Below are positions 46,143 through 55,071 of a stretch of DNA of 64,000 bases, in pieces (the stretch's first letter is position 1; every line of letters begins with the position of its first letter). The translations under genes were made by a program, and so were the position numbers. Under the pieces are notes generated by a model, which worked only from the letters and a program-made list of their open reading frames with translations, had not been told where the DNA came from and searched no databases. Origin of the DNA: Mesorhabditis belari (lineage: Eukaryota > Nematoda > Chromadorea > Rhabditida > Rhabditidae); assembly GCA_958450365.1 (NCBI GenBank), contig CAUEEP010000926.1:744001-808000 (forward strand), in the 5' to 3' direction.

Positions 46143-48164
46143 TTTAATTTTAGAATGTCGTAGCCGCTTACGAAATTCAGCGCTTAACATTAATGATTCC
46201 ACTAAACGAATCATTCGTTAGCGGCTCGATTACGAATATTCGTAAGCGGCTGACATAACGACGGCATACGACATATATATTAGATTTATATCTTAACTTA
46301 CTTCAAAATTGTGCATTGGTGCATTCCGGGCGACGATCGGTCTCTCGATCAACATGCGTACATAAGCGTCACCGCTGCCGAATTGTTGATATCTCAAATT
46401 TACAGATTAACATATAAAATTCGCATTTCTATTATCTAATTTAAAAAATTTGAAATCCTTAAGGCATTACCTCCTTTGAACGAGGGAGAAAGAGTCGCTC
46501 AACGCTGTCGCCACATCGCGCACATGTGGATCCACTGTCTCTCTAGAAATTTTGTTGAATTTTGATGATAGATTGCACAATAGGATATCTAGAAAACTAG
46601 ATTTATCTATTATTTGTTTATCTTTCACTTACAAATTGAGATCAACATTGACGGGCGGGTCAAGCGTCGGCTGTTCTCGAGCCACGATTCGCACCTCGAC
46701 ATCGTCTGCCGGGAATTCACTGACCCTATAAGGGTTTGAATTTTTAATGCTAATTAGCTGGGAAATCAGGTTTTATAACTGAAAATCTATATCTAAAAAG
46801 CTATATATCTAGAAACATTTGACTTTTGATCAACAAAATTATCTATTGGATCTTTTCCCTTACCTCCGCACTTTCATCAATTGAAAAGCTCCACTTAACA
46901 TAGGATAATATGTAAATTAAACCATAAAATATAGCTAGATAAGAATTTTGGATATATTTTTAGGTACTTGTTACTATTTTTGGCCATAATTTGCATTTTT
47001 TCTTTTCATACTATCACAAATAACTTTTGTGAAGAAATGTAAAATTTATTCGAAAATAGTAACATTCTATCAGCTTTTTAAGTGAATATTTGCAATAAAT
47101 TGGTTTTATCCAAGCTTGGATAGATACTTTCAGCCTTTTTGCCTGTAAGGTACTTGTTACTGCATAGCTATAGCGTACTTGTTACTCTATAGCCATAGCG
47201 TACTTGTTACTCTATAGCTATAGCGTACTTGTTACTCATGTAAGGGTACTTGTTATATTTTTGGCCATATTTTTTCAGTTATAGTTGAAAAGTATCGTTG
47301 AAAATAGTAAAAAGTACCAATTTTTATGTAATCCAACTCACTTCCTCGGGCTAGCCGTTGATGTTGTGTCATAGAGAGAGCTCGTCTTTCGATGGCTCAA
47401 CACCTCTTCAACATCCACTGGATCAACCACATCCAATAAAACCACCTACAATTTAATCTAACAACCTATTTGGAAATAGAAAGCTTTGGATATAGTTAGA
47501 TTCCTATTGACGCGCGGTTTTAAGGCACCGACGTAAAAGCGAAGCGCCTTTCTAAAGTCTGGATGCGCTACCGTACCCCACATAAAATCCCCTTTTTGCC
47601 ATTCTTTTTCATTTTTTTCATTCCATCGTGAATGTTGCCCAGTTTTTATGCCAAGTCCCGCATAAGTTTTCCCCTTTCTGTAAAATCTATTCTTCTTTTT
47701 GTAGTGCGGTTTAATTGCCATGTTATCTTGTTAATAATTATTTTATCTGTCTCCCCAAATTCCCTCCCTGTTATATTCTTTAGCCCATATTTCCTGTTTA
47801 AATTTCTAAAATGATTTTGTTTCGTTTCTCTCGGCTTCCTTCTACTCCATTGTCTTTGAATCTTTTTGTGCCGTATAAACTTAACTTAACCAATTCTTTT
47901 TCAACTAGAACGCACAAAATCTCACTAATCATATCGGCGCATTCTTCTTGAGTCTTGTGTCTAATTATTTTAGAAAAAGGAGAGTAAAAAGGTATTTGGT
48001 AAATTTAAATGGTGACTAATTATATAACTATGTTTTAAGTATTGTCCTAAATTAAAATCTACCGTCGATTGAGTGTTTCCATCAGTTTGTTCGTGTTGTG
48101 CCGCAGCTGGATGGCCGATTAAACTCCCAGCCATGATGTGCCGGCGAACATCGGCCGCTGTCAT
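27785..48164 (-). CDS. DOCK7: DOCK6/7/8-class Rho guanine-nucleotide exchange factor
   Basis: 64 exons in continuous phase, 6405 nt, 2134 residues (vertebrate DOCK7 about 2100). Exons 5'-3': 48063-48164, 47342-47445, 46864-46893, 46633-46725, 46471-46542, 46302-46392, 45881-45986, 45231-45293, 44796-44905, 44649-44729, 44488-44559, 43764-43937, 43510-43633, 43366-43473, 43172-43231, 42628-42724, 42549-42578, 41230-41359, 40754-40827, 40578-40670, 40404-40499, 40225-40335, 40036-40107, 39843-39987, 39029-39114, 38840-38942, 38687-38788, 38481-38574, 38289-38429, 37604-37782, 36296-36391, 36160-36233, 36066-36111, 35837-35907, 35681-35761, 35203-35366, 35094-35151, 34516-34680, 34305-34478, 34039-34201, 33851-33997, 33444-33614, 33325-33396, 33174-33275, 32908-32985, 32716-32761, 32189-32258, 31822-31939, 31508-31644, 31403-31458, 31211-31295, 31023-31106, 30469-30595, 30314-30383, 30142-30217, 29960-30050, 29786-29890, 29171-29295, 29032-29127, 28899-28992, 28740-28847, 28243-28340, 27972-28038, 27785-27931. 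DHR1 (lipid-binding C2) spans about residues 600-780 ([34 protein letters not shown]). DHR2, the GTPase-exchange domain, runs about 1610-2100 ([65 protein letters not shown]). The nucleotide-sensor valine lies in TQVNQGP, followed by VANVFL and [10 protein letters not shown]. It should activate Rac/Cdc42 at membranes. Two introns use GC-AG. An alternative 5' exon may exist at 48629-48690. Confidence 0.93.
28380..28724. mobile_element. MITE in a DOCK intron (about 345 bp)
   Basis: The left end CATGGACGCTAAAAACTACA (28384 on), followed by AAGGTCAAACTATAAACCCT, is mirrored at the right by AGGGTTTATAGTCTGACCTT and TGTAGTTTGTAGTGTCCATG (to about 28721). Internal arms also pair: CATTCGAATGACAC and GTGTCATTCGAAAG. 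Non-coding. It is the whole reason this intron (28341-28739) is long. Confidence 0.75.
29491..29565 (-). other. tRNA-like sequence in a DOCK intron
   Basis: On the minus strand the ends GGGCTCG and CGGGCCC form a complete seven-pair acceptor stem. An A box-like stretch and GGTTCGATCC (B box) are present. The anticodon and T stems need bulges. Total length is 75. It has the same sense as DOCK, in the intron between 29296 and 29785. A diverged tRNA or tRNA-derived repeat; transcription is possible but aminoacylation is doubtful. Confidence 0.5.
31758..31821 (-). other. tRNA-like sequence abutting a DOCK 5' splice site
   Basis: Minus strand: starts GTGGGCGTGGCCGAGTGGCT (Ser/Leu-type A box) and ends CGGGTTCGATCCCCAC (B box). 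The first bases GTGGGC are also the 5' splice site of the DOCK exon 31822-31939. The outer GTGGG can pair with the terminal CCCAC, but there is no room for both a T stem and a full acceptor stem, so it is truncated. The boxes are good matches to tRNA promoter consensus. Confidence 0.55.
32302..32697. mobile_element. Inverted-repeat element in a DOCK intron
   Basis: Arms of about 130-140 bp (about 32395-32540 and 32560-32695) include GAAAGCTTTTATGCAGAGAA and its counterpart TTTTCTGCATAAAAGCTTTC, around a short loop near 32545. A segment left of it, GCTGATTTTGGTTTAGAAAA, is a direct duplicate of 31980. Non-coding. Confidence 0.75.
33706..33777 (+). tRNA. tRNA-Asp (anticodon GTC)
   Basis: 72 nt with every arm intact. 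Acceptor TCCTCGG pairs CCGGGGA (one G-U), the D-arm is AGTATAGTGGTTAGTAT, the anticodon stem CGCGT/ATGCG holds loop CTGTCAC with anticodon GTC, the T-arm is CCGGG/TTCAATT/CCCGG, and the discriminator is G. A and B boxes match the Pol III consensus and no intron is present. It lies in the DOCK intron 33615-33850 on the opposite strand to DOCK. This is the only tRNA in the window that I would call functional. Confidence 0.96.
34718..35017. mobile_element. 300-bp MITE carrying a tRNA-like core
   Basis: Terminal inverted repeats of about 29 bp: ACAAGGGACGGTCAACAGAT at the left, and GTCTGTTGATCATCCCTTGT at the right. Inside, GCAGAATTTTACGCTG (34776) and CAGCGTAAAATTCTGC (34943) form a second inverted pair. 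Between them are TTTATAAAG (about 34869) and, about 20-25 bp on, TTCGTGGTGTAGTGGATAGT, an A box-like start of a tRNA. A B box is not clear. A related sequence without clear terminal repeats is at 49395-49626. It sits in a DOCK intron. Confidence 0.65.
35399..35488 (+). other. tRNA-like sequence with duplicated A-box region
   Basis: CCGTGGCCAAGTGGCACTGG is followed by a second AAGCCAAGTGGCTAAGTACC, so the D-arm/A box is present twice in tandem. The B box GAGGGTTCAATACCGG follows about 40 bp later. The acceptor strands do not match. Inside the DOCK intron 35367-35680, antisense to DOCK. Confidence 0.5.
36644..37540 (-). mobile_element. Rearranged mariner-family transposon
   Basis: About 890 bp flanked by TA, with terminal repeats GGGTTGGTGAATTGAAAACT.. 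(36650-36674) and the exact complement at 37512-37536. The minus strand encodes a mariner transposase C-terminal part (about 36712-37000): [37 protein letters not shown] and [18 protein letters not shown], a mariner-type ending with its catalytic aspartates ([15 protein letters not shown]). A block of about 120 bp at 36720-36840 is repeated directly at 37105-37220. 37213-37305 and 37400-37497 form a long inverted repeat. The N-terminal half is missing, so it is immobile on its own. Located in a DOCK intron, same strand. Confidence 0.85.
37783..38222. repeat. 28-bp minisatellite at a DOCK splice acceptor
   Basis: About 16 units of a 28-mer starting AAGCTTCTTTTACTCTTGAA (plus strand). On the minus strand each unit contains GTAAAAGAAGCTTTAGAGAG, which resembles the real acceptor CTTTACAG|AGC of the DOCK exon ending at 37782. 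The array begins immediately at that acceptor. Confidence 0.92.
39115..39842. other. Long DOCK intron with an open frame of unknown meaning
   Basis: The minus strand stays open for 140 codons (39370-39792). The translated sequence has no recognisable domain and no splice or start support within the DOCK transcript. GC-rich patches (GTGCGCGCGCACAATC near 39434) stand out. I treat it as intronic DNA, possibly a transposon relic. Confidence 0.3.
40981..41130. repeat. Second, inverted copy of the 28-bp minisatellite
   Basis: Four to five units in the orientation CAAGAGTAAAAGAAGCTTTA, preceded by CATGAATCACAAGAATTCAT. The array at 37783-38222 is followed by the matching palindromic flank ATGAATTCTTGTGATTCATG (38231 on). 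Both arrays therefore belong to one interspersed element in opposite orientations in two introns of the same gene. Confidence 0.85.
41474..42221. mobile_element. Tc1/mariner-type MITE, 748 bp
   Basis: Flanked by TA on both sides (41472-41473, 42222-42223). Left end CAGGGTGTCCGAAAAAGAAA, right end the diverged complement CTTTTCTTTTTCGGACACCT. The inverted similarity extends about 60-100 bp and recurs internally (CCATGATCCCCAATACAAG and CTTGTGTAGGGGATCATGG). No transposase. In the DOCK intron upstream of exon 41230-41359. Confidence 0.85.
42930..43085. repeat. AGCTCCTTTAA short tandem array
   Basis: Imperfect 11-bp units of AGCTCCTTTAA/TAGTTCCTTTA in a DOCK intron, followed by a CTTTCTGTTT microsatellite. 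Confidence 0.8.
44035..44376. mobile_element. Foldback MITE, about 340 bp
   Basis: Arms of about 140 bp. The left arm runs ATGTCGTCGCCGATTATGAA through GAGTGGGTCTAGGAGCGTCC to a TTAAATTTTTTAAATTAGAA tract, and the right arm repeats it in reverse complement nearly exactly, ending ATTCATAATCGGCTGCGACA. The flanking CGTAATGCTACGTAACACTA is present on both sides (about 43966 and 44384), so the insertion sits in, or created, a local duplication. Confidence 0.85.
45024..45115. repeat. Short foldback element
   Basis: TTAACACGTTGACGAC (45026 on) and GTCGTCAACGTGTTAA (to about 45114) are exact inverted ends of a roughly 90-bp element in a DOCK intron. Confidence 0.8.
46103..46275. mobile_element. Poly-T tract plus MITE
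   Basis: A run of more than 30 T precedes a foldback: GTCGTAGCCGCTTACGAA (46157 on) pairs with TTCGTAAGCGGCTGACATAA. Its start resembles the 44035 MITE end (GTCGTCGCCGATTATGAA), so the two may be one family. Confidence 0.65.
47150..47240. repeat. 25-bp minisatellite in DOCK intron 2
   Basis: Three to four units of GTACTTGTTACTCTATAGCT(ATAGC), with the parent string GTACTTGTTAC present twice more nearby (46970, 47248). Confidence 0.85.
47446..48062. other. DOCK intron 1
   Basis: 617 bp. A minus-strand open stretch at 47458-47721 has no domain I recognise and no splice support. Otherwise pyrimidine-rich, AT-rich DNA. Confidence 0.35.
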
Positions 48165-48377
48165 TCTGGAAGGAATTGTCATTCAGTTTTTTCGTTTTCT
48201 CTCTGTCCACTTTTTAGAAAAGAGTTTGTTTATGTAGATATTTATTGGTATCATTGGCTATTCAAAAGCTAATTTTCTAGGCTGCAAGCTAAACCGGGGC
48301 CAGAGGACCAGGGCCAGGACCAGAAGCTGCTCCTTCCTCTTCCCCCTTATATTTCCTCTTTCTTATCTAGCCAAGAG

Positions 48378-48452
48378 ACACTGAATAGCTCAGTGGTTAG
48401 AGCATCTGCCCAGAAAGCGAAAAAGGTTGAGGGTTCAATCCCCTCCGGAGAT
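48378..48452 (+). other. tRNA-like sequence upstream of DOCK
   Basis: GAATAGCTCAGTGGTTAGAG is an intact D-arm/A box, and GAGGGTTCAATCCCCTC is a perfect five-pair T-arm with seven-base loop (B box). The 5' acceptor strand does not pair with the 3' one, and the anticodon arm (CATCTGCCCAGAAAGCG) folds poorly. Probably a pseudogene. It would lie in intron 1 if the tentative exon at 48629-48690 is used. Confidence 0.55.
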
Positions 48453-48628
48453 CTTTCTTTATCATTCCTAATTTTACTTTATTACAGCTCTAGAACCCGG
48501 GGCTTGATTTGGTGTATGAAAAAAATTCAATCCTATCTAATAGAAGATTTAAGTTCATTTATAAGTTTCATTAAACCATTTTTCATCATTTATAAGTTTT
48601 ATTACGCCATTTTTTTTAATAAACTGAC

Positions 48629-48690
48629 TTATTTCTTCGGCCCACAAACGGTCGTGTGCCGCTCAAGCTCGAGATCGTTGAGATGTTCAT
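48629..48690 (-). CDS. Tentative alternative 5' exon of DOCK
   Basis: ATG at 48690, 20 codons beginning MNISTISSLSGTRPFVGRRN, and donor GTCAGT. It ends with two bases over, which fits the single base before the DOCK ATG at 48164 to give a lysine. It is GC-richer than its surroundings. Vertebrate DOCK7 has a short extra N-terminus of this size, but the sequence is not similar enough to prove it. Confidence 0.3.
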
Positions 48691-49189
48691 TGTTTTTTGA
48701 TTTCTAGTACTTCGTTATCTCATCTAAAAAGCGAATATTAGATTTGATATGCAAATTTAATAAAATTTAGAGACAAAGAAAGGGTAAAGTAATAACTGAA
48801 CAAAAAAATTTAGAAACCGGGTTCGCGCCAAATAATAGAAATGGTTTAAATTTCAGATTGAATCTGTTTCTGGCTTCAAAACATTCGTACAAAACGATAA
48901 AACGAAATGATTTGGTTGGAATGAGTGAAATTTTTTCGGGTTCGTTTCACTTAAAGTGGCGTTGACGACAGGAAATTGCCTCCGATATGTTACGAATTTT
49001 TGTGCGTTCTCTGCGTTTTCTCTTCTCCCTTTCACCTTTCACAGCTGTTTGATAGGGTCATTGCTGAAGAGAACTGGTTATCTGAACGGAATTTGTATTC
49101 ACGTGTGCTTTTAAAACTTGTAAAACTCATAGTAAAGCTCATAGTCAGTTTTTGTCCAATAAAGTGTGAGCAAATGGGATCCCGGTGTA
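48691..49189. other. Intergenic stretch upstream of DOCK
   Basis: No gene supported. Part of the roughly 6.4-6.9 kb divergent spacer between DOCK (minus) and the PGAP2-like gene (plus), where both promoters should lie. Confidence 0.4.
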
Positions 49190-49626
49190 CACTTTTTGAC
49201 TTGGAAATTGGAAACACACTGGCGTACTCAATTTGTCTACTTGTACAAAAACTTAGTTATCTTTCCTGGAAGAATCGAGTACACCAGAAGGGGTGTGTTT
49301 ACAGATTTAAGCACAGAGTACATCCATAAGGTTGACTTTATTTACAAGAGAAGATCACAAGGTTGAGGAGGCCAAATGACATGCGCCCTATACCATACGA
49401 CGCAGAATTTTACGCTGATTCCGATGATGCTATCCGTTTTTACAAAATGACCCTGAAACGCTAGGAACCTGAACAAGTTTGAGGTCAAATTAGAGGTCGA
49501 ATCAAATTAAATCAGCCCCTATATAAGGCTTTTTTCACCACCTGGAACTTTTAGCTTGGGGTGTAGTGGATAAGAGTCTTGTATCCGAAAGGGGCCATCA
49601 AGACTTTTGTCGGGTTCGATCCCTTC
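49190..49626. mobile_element. Small inverted-repeat element followed by a SINE-like tRNA unit
   Basis: About 49190-49335 has diverged inverted ends of the type GAAACACAC / GGTGTGTTTAC, the same family as the element at 63731-63855. From 49395, CGACGCAGAATTTTACGCTG repeats the internal sequence of the MITE at 34718. TATATAAGG then lies about 40 bp before TTGGGGTGTAGTGGATAAGA (A box), and GGGTTCGATCCC (B box) ends near 49624. Confidence 0.5.
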
Positions 49627-49733
49627 CTCTTGTTTTCATTTTATTTTGATGTTTAACCACTAGAACTCGCTCTATTTTAAGTTTAAAATAAGTATTATGA
49701 CATCTTTTTTAGCCTTGTGACCTCCTTTACTTA

Positions 49734-50750
49734 AAAATGCTAGCTACCGTGCTCGATCTAAAGTACCACTACTAGAGGACCTAAAACTTAGAGTAAAAAC
49801 TAAAACTACATACCCTATCCCTCAAACTATCTTTACAGCGTCACTACAGCAATTTGCACGGTGTTCTGCAGTCACAAGATCCTCCTTGTAAGTAAAGATA
49901 CATCGCTTCTAATTGTAAGTCGATTTTTCCTGTGGTGAGCCAGAATTTCAAAAATATACTTAAAACAAGCTCAAGAAGTTCAATGCCAAATGTCAAGTGT
50001 TATAAACTTGAGACTTTCGGACACTTGCTTTGAAACCAAGCAATTCGACAATGTTGAAAGTATGGATAAAGTTTTGAAACAAAAAAAGAGAATGAGCCGA
50101 AGTTCAAGGGGTTCTTCCCTTTCTCTTGACCATTTCGACCGATAGAGGATCGTCCTTTTCTTCTTTTCTTTTTTTCCCCCACTTTAAGTGACCACTTCAA
50201 ATTTACCCGATTTTTGTTCATCGAAATCACATTTTTATTCTTTTAAGAGTATAAAATAGGAGAATTTCCAGAATTTTCTTGTATTTTCGTTTTATTTTTG
50301 ATCGTTTCTTTACTCAAAATAAGCAATTTGATCTCTCACTTTTTTTTTGTCGATTTTTAGAGATGCTTCATTTAGAGATGCTTCAGAGACCAGTTTTGAA
50401 TTTATCGAAATTCTGCTTGTAAATTCGAATTCAAAAACTCGATGCTACTTGTTATTGGCATAAATAAATTTTAGTTGCTTCAGAGAATCTTGTGACTGCA
50501 AAACACTGTGTAAATTGCTGTAGTGACGCTGTAAAGATAGTTTTAGGGAATAGGGATACTGTAGTTTTAGTTTTAGTTTTGGTTTTGGTTTTGGTTTTGG
50601 TTTTGGTTTTGGTTTTGGTTTTGGTTTTGGTTTTAGTTTTAGTTTTAGTCTTAGCTTTAGTCTTAGCTTTAGAGTACTCTACAGTTTTAGGATCCATCTA
50701 CAGTACTGTAGTGGTACTTTAGATGGAGCACTGTAGCTAGCATTTTTCGT
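49734..50750. mobile_element. 1-kb terminal inverted repeat element with internal (GGTTTT)n
   Basis: The left arm (49738-49892), starting ATGCTAGCTACCGTGCTCGA, is repeated in reverse complement at 50485-50745, ending GCACTGTAGCTAGCAT. The right arm has expanded: about 12 units of GGTTTT at 50575-50635, flanked by AGTTTT variants, sit where the left arm has only a short AAACTAAAACT. No transposase is seen in the central 590 bp. Confidence 0.8.
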
Positions 50751-51244
50751 AATCCGCTCAAAAATCAAAGTGACACTTTTTGTTCTTCACACTTTTACGC
50801 TCACAAGAGTCTCGTTGACCGAATTCGTCAAATTTCCTCCAAATTGATCAACCTGGATCCCGGAAAACATTGAAGCTTTACCATTGAAAAGTTTACCGAA
50901 CATTTCAGTGATCTCCTCGAAGCATACAAAAAAGAAAAAGATCGGTCTGTTCTCATTTGAGAGAAAAAACGGATTTCTCTCAAATAATTGACCTTCAACC
51001 CCTTTTTTATATCCCTTTTTTTTCATTCTTCATCTCAATTTGACCAATTTTGTTCTAAAAACTCTTTGAATTTCCCTCTCATTTCCAAATGAAATCGACA
51101 AAAAGTCGACAAAAAATGCTCATCAACTTTTTGCCAAATTCCTCGGCCTTTCCCCTCGGCTTTTAAGATTTATTTGAACGATTTTAAATCAAAATTTTTT
51201 TTTTACTTTAGAATGATACTGTTGATCTTATTTTATAAGATCTT

Positions 51245-51379
51245 CAAAAATGTTTTTATATTAGGGAATCGTATGCGTAGATTCCGAATTTCGACAAATT
51301 TGACGTGTCAACAAGGTCTGATTTGTCGAAATTCGGAATTTACGCATACGATTCCCTAATATAAAAACATTTTTGAAGC
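51245..51379. repeat. Near-perfect foldback of about 135 bp
   Basis: CTTCAAAAATGTTTTTATAT (51242 on) through CGTATGCGTAGATTCCGAAT is mirrored almost exactly by ATTCGGAATTTACGCATACG to TTTTTGAAG. The loop is under 25 bp. A full-length transcript would form a 55-bp hairpin. Confidence 0.85.
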
Positions 51380-51686
51380 TTTACGACGTTTCCTAAGGCT
51401 TTTTCAAGCGAAAAAAAAGGTGCGCAAATGTCCCACCGCTAGATTTTAGAAAACGCAAGCTTTTGAAAATCAAACTCAAAATTTCTCGGTTTTCCTGTTT
51501 TCAATTGCCAGCGAATTGAACAAGTTTTTTCGTTTTTTTTCAAGTCAAGAAAGGAAAGCGTGTGAAGAACAGTTATCGTTTTTGGGATCTGAGGGGAAAG
51601 AAAAGGGGGAAAAGGGAGAAAACAAAGCCTCAGGGTCGGCAGGTTTTATATTTTGAGAACACAGAAATCAATTACCTACCGTAAAT

Positions 51687-52182
51687 AATGTAATAGTACC
51701 CCACTTCCAAGTACTACAAAAGTACTTTGTAGTAGGGGAAAAGTACTTTGTAGTACTATTTTACATAGTATTATTTGTTTGTTTATCGAAATGTAGAACT
51801 ATTTTAGCTTATTATTAAGACTATATAGTATTGCTTATTAATGTAAAATAGAAAACTAACTATTTAATGCAGCTATTTAGTACTAAGCTGTTTAGTAAAG
51901 CTAGAGTAATTACCGTAAATACTGTAATAGTACTCCACCCCCCTCGTACAGTCGCGTAGTCGCAAAAGTTTTTTAGTATTTCATTTTTTTTCAAAGCGTC
52001 CGTACTTTCAAAAAATGCGTCTTTGGTATCAAAAAATAGCTGAAATTCAGGGCTATTTTTTGATACCTAAGCGCACATTGTAGCATAAACCAGTGTCGAG
52101 AAAAACTCGTTCAAAGCTAGACTACGCAACACTCCGCACCGTCATTATCGGGCTGGGGTACTATTACAGTATTTACGGTATC
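51687..52182. mobile_element. MITE-like interspersed element, copy 2
   Basis: Inverted relative to the copy at 1065-1545 and nearly identical over the core, including GGTATCAAAAAATAGCTGAA and the GTACAGTCGCGTAGTCGCAA string. Bounded by ACTGTAATAGTACCCCAC-type ends. Confidence 0.75.
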
Positions 52183-53062
52183 TCTACTCCTTTCCATTTC
52201 TGATTTCTCTTAAAGTTTTGTATTAGAAAGATTTCGGAATCCTATTTTCAGTGAACTTTTTTAACTTTTTTACTCCTAAAGCAGTTATGTTCACTTTCTG
52301 ACACACTCGCTTTTCTTGCTTTTTCTTGTAACACTTGGTCAATGAAGAATTAAGTACACCAGAAGAGAAGTGCTTAGATGTTTATATTTCAGCACAAAGT
52401 ATAAAACTTTACGCACTGTTTTAAATCCAGAGCTTTGATGATGGCCAAGACAGTAAAAAGTTTGAATAGAATAATCACCTAATCAAGGTATTATTTTAGA
52501 TTTAAATTTTGAATGAGCTGAAGTCTGAATGTGAATAAATGTGTAAATGAGTTTTCTGTGATTTAGAGAAATGTTGTTCTCAACTTTTCCCTTTCTTTCT
52601 CTTTTTTTCGTGATAACCGATAATCGTTGTCTATTGATGGTTGTCAATGATTTCAGTTTTTCTTTCTTTTCTTTTCTTTTCCTTTCTTTTCACTTTATTT
52701 TCTTTTCTTCCGAATAGCGTTTCAAAAGCTTTTCGATTCTTTTTGTTTCCCCTCATTATCACTTTAGGTTTTTGAAAGCATTTTTATTAAATAATTAGAT
52801 TTTCATGAGATTTAAGTGAAAAAAAATTCAGTGATCATCAGTTGATTTTTAAATGATCATCTCTATCTCTATCTCTGAGTATCTCTATTTTTTGCCGATT
52901 GACATACTGTAGCTAATTACGGTAGAAAGTACGACATTTCAGTTTTTAGCTAATCAATAAGTAATCAATTTTTATGATCTCTATTACTAAATTGTCGATG
53001 TCTAACTGGACAAGTGCTGAATCGGAAATGGATTACGGTAGAAAGTACGACATTCAATTTAT
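52183..53062. other. Intergenic stretch
   Basis: Pyrimidine-rich (TTTCTTTTC tracts). No gene seen. Confidence 0.4.
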
Positions 53063-53282
53063 CGTATTCTCTCTAATAGTAGTGCACCCCGGCGAGCCGA
53101 GTTGGTGACGATTTTACGGTTTCCAAGCTTTTGCAGAAGCTCAACACTCGCATCCCCCACAAGATCTCATCGTCAGCTACATTTCCCGACCCCACATCGA
53201 TAGGTTCTGATAAGCGGCTCTCGAGATTTCGAGGAAGTTAGGCAACGCTCAGGGTGCACTACTATTAGAGAGAATACGGGAT
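53063..53282. mobile_element. MITE, about 220 bp
   Basis: Terminal repeats TATTCTCTCTAATAGTAGTG(CACCC) at the left and the exact complement, GGGTGCACTACTATTAGAGA, at the right. Confidence 0.85.
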
Positions 53283-55071
53283 ATGTGCTTCCAATTTCCT
53301 CTCAATTTGACCAGTCTAGATTCTCTCCATCCTTATTTCTCCGTTGACCTTGATCCATTCAAAGTGTTAAATAAAACTGTTTAACTACTAGTTCAAAGAG
53401 ATATCTTTTTAAAGAAATTGAAACATTTGACAATTCTTATATTTTAACTGATAGTATCTGTACGTTTTGCTGATTGACATACTGTAGCTCTTACTGTAGC
53501 TCTATGTTCCGCTAGTTTGTTTTCTGAAGTATGCTCGGTTTCTTAAAGCTAGTTAAAGCTAGTTTTTATTTGTTTATAAAAGCTATCGTATCCTGCTATA
53601 TTTTAACTTTTAAGCTAGTTTCTTTTGCTGGCTTTTGCTTTTGCTGGCTGTGGACCTTATAGTGAGCGAGTTGTTGAAACTGAAAGGAATCGAATAGTTA
53701 GATCAAATATATGACTATTTCCACTTAAAGCTCACTATTGAGCGCTGAAAATAGTGTAGACATCGAGTGGAATGGAGCTAAAGGCTAAAAAGTCGTTTTC
53801 TCTCATTCAATAAACTCTGCTCATTTCCCTTATCAAAATCATCGTTGTTTGTTGTTTATCACTAAATTTTGCGCAATAGATATGATTAGTTTTTAGGAAA
53901 ATAACATATTGACAAAGAAAACAAAACAAATTTTCCAATCGTTTTTTAAAGAAAAAAACTGATACATGTAAATTTTCAATATCAAAAAACTTTAAAGAAC
54001 TTTTTAAACTGTTAAACTTTTTAAACTCTGAAAGGTTTATTAATTTGAAGAAATCTTAAATTTGTTAGCAAAAACATTTGATCATCGTTACGTTCGTTAC
54101 GTTTTACGTTTTACGTTACGTTTATTAATACGTTATGTTTACTAATACGTTACGTTTTACGTTACTTTTCACGTTACTTTACGATCATCGTTAAATTTCT
54201 TTAAAGAAAAACTAGACACTAAATAATCTTTGAACAAGAAGAATAAGTTCAAAGAAAAAAGTCTTTAAAAATCTTCAAGTTGCCCAATTTCAAACAATGT
54301 TTTTGACCGATTTGAGATCTTGAAAAAAGGGAAAATGGGAAGAACTTTGTGTTCGAGAAAAGAGATTTCGAGGTAGTCTTTTAAAATGGAAAGGTTGCGG
54401 TGTACGTAATGGAGAAAAAACGGTGATCAATCTCCTATCCACCATACAACTTTTGTCATAATATTTTGTTTATACGTCACATGTTATGGTATTTATGGAT
54501 TTGTTGTGCTTCTCTCGATTCAATTGCATTTTCTAAAACATGTGAACTTTCCGGGTTATCTCCTTGTCTCCAATTTTATCCAATCTATCTATTTAGCCTG
54601 GTTTTATATGAAAAACATATCTAAAACTTTTTCTTGCATAACTTGAAAATAGTGTAGACATCGAGTGAATGAAGCTAAAGAGTCGTTTTCTCTCACTTAC
54701 CTACTCTATTTCTAAAAACACTTTCTCCAATCGCTATTTTGTTGGATTTATTTTTTTTTTCTTTCAATTCAATCAAGGTTTTCTAATAATTTTCACAAAA
54801 AACTGATTGCAAACTCTTTACTTTCCAAAAAACTTAAATAAATTTTTATCTATAAATCTATAAATTTTTATTTGAAATAAAAAGCTTAAGCAATTTTATC
54901 AAATGTTATTTGATAATTTAAACATTTTTATATTTACTTTATACGCTAGTTATACTTATTTAAATCTTGGTTTTCGAATTGCTTTGTGAATTGCTTTCCA
55001 TTTTATTGCTGTTTAATTTTTGCTTGATTGCTTTTCTTTTATTTTGACTTTCAAACGTTTTTTTTCCAGCA
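53283..55071. other. Intergenic region upstream of the PGAP2-like gene
   Basis: A 65-70 bp segment beginning GAAAATAGTGTAGACATCGA is present at 53748 and again at 54644 in direct orientation. An array of ACGTTACGTTTTACG units lies at 54085-54180. No exon is supported. Confidence 0.5.

Noticed and set aside
47458..47721. 87-codon open frame in DOCK intron 1
   Set aside because: No splice link to DOCK and no recognised family.
50452..50722. Lys/Thr or Val/Leu repeat proteins on both strands
   Set aside because: Translation of the GGTTTT array inside a transposable element arm.
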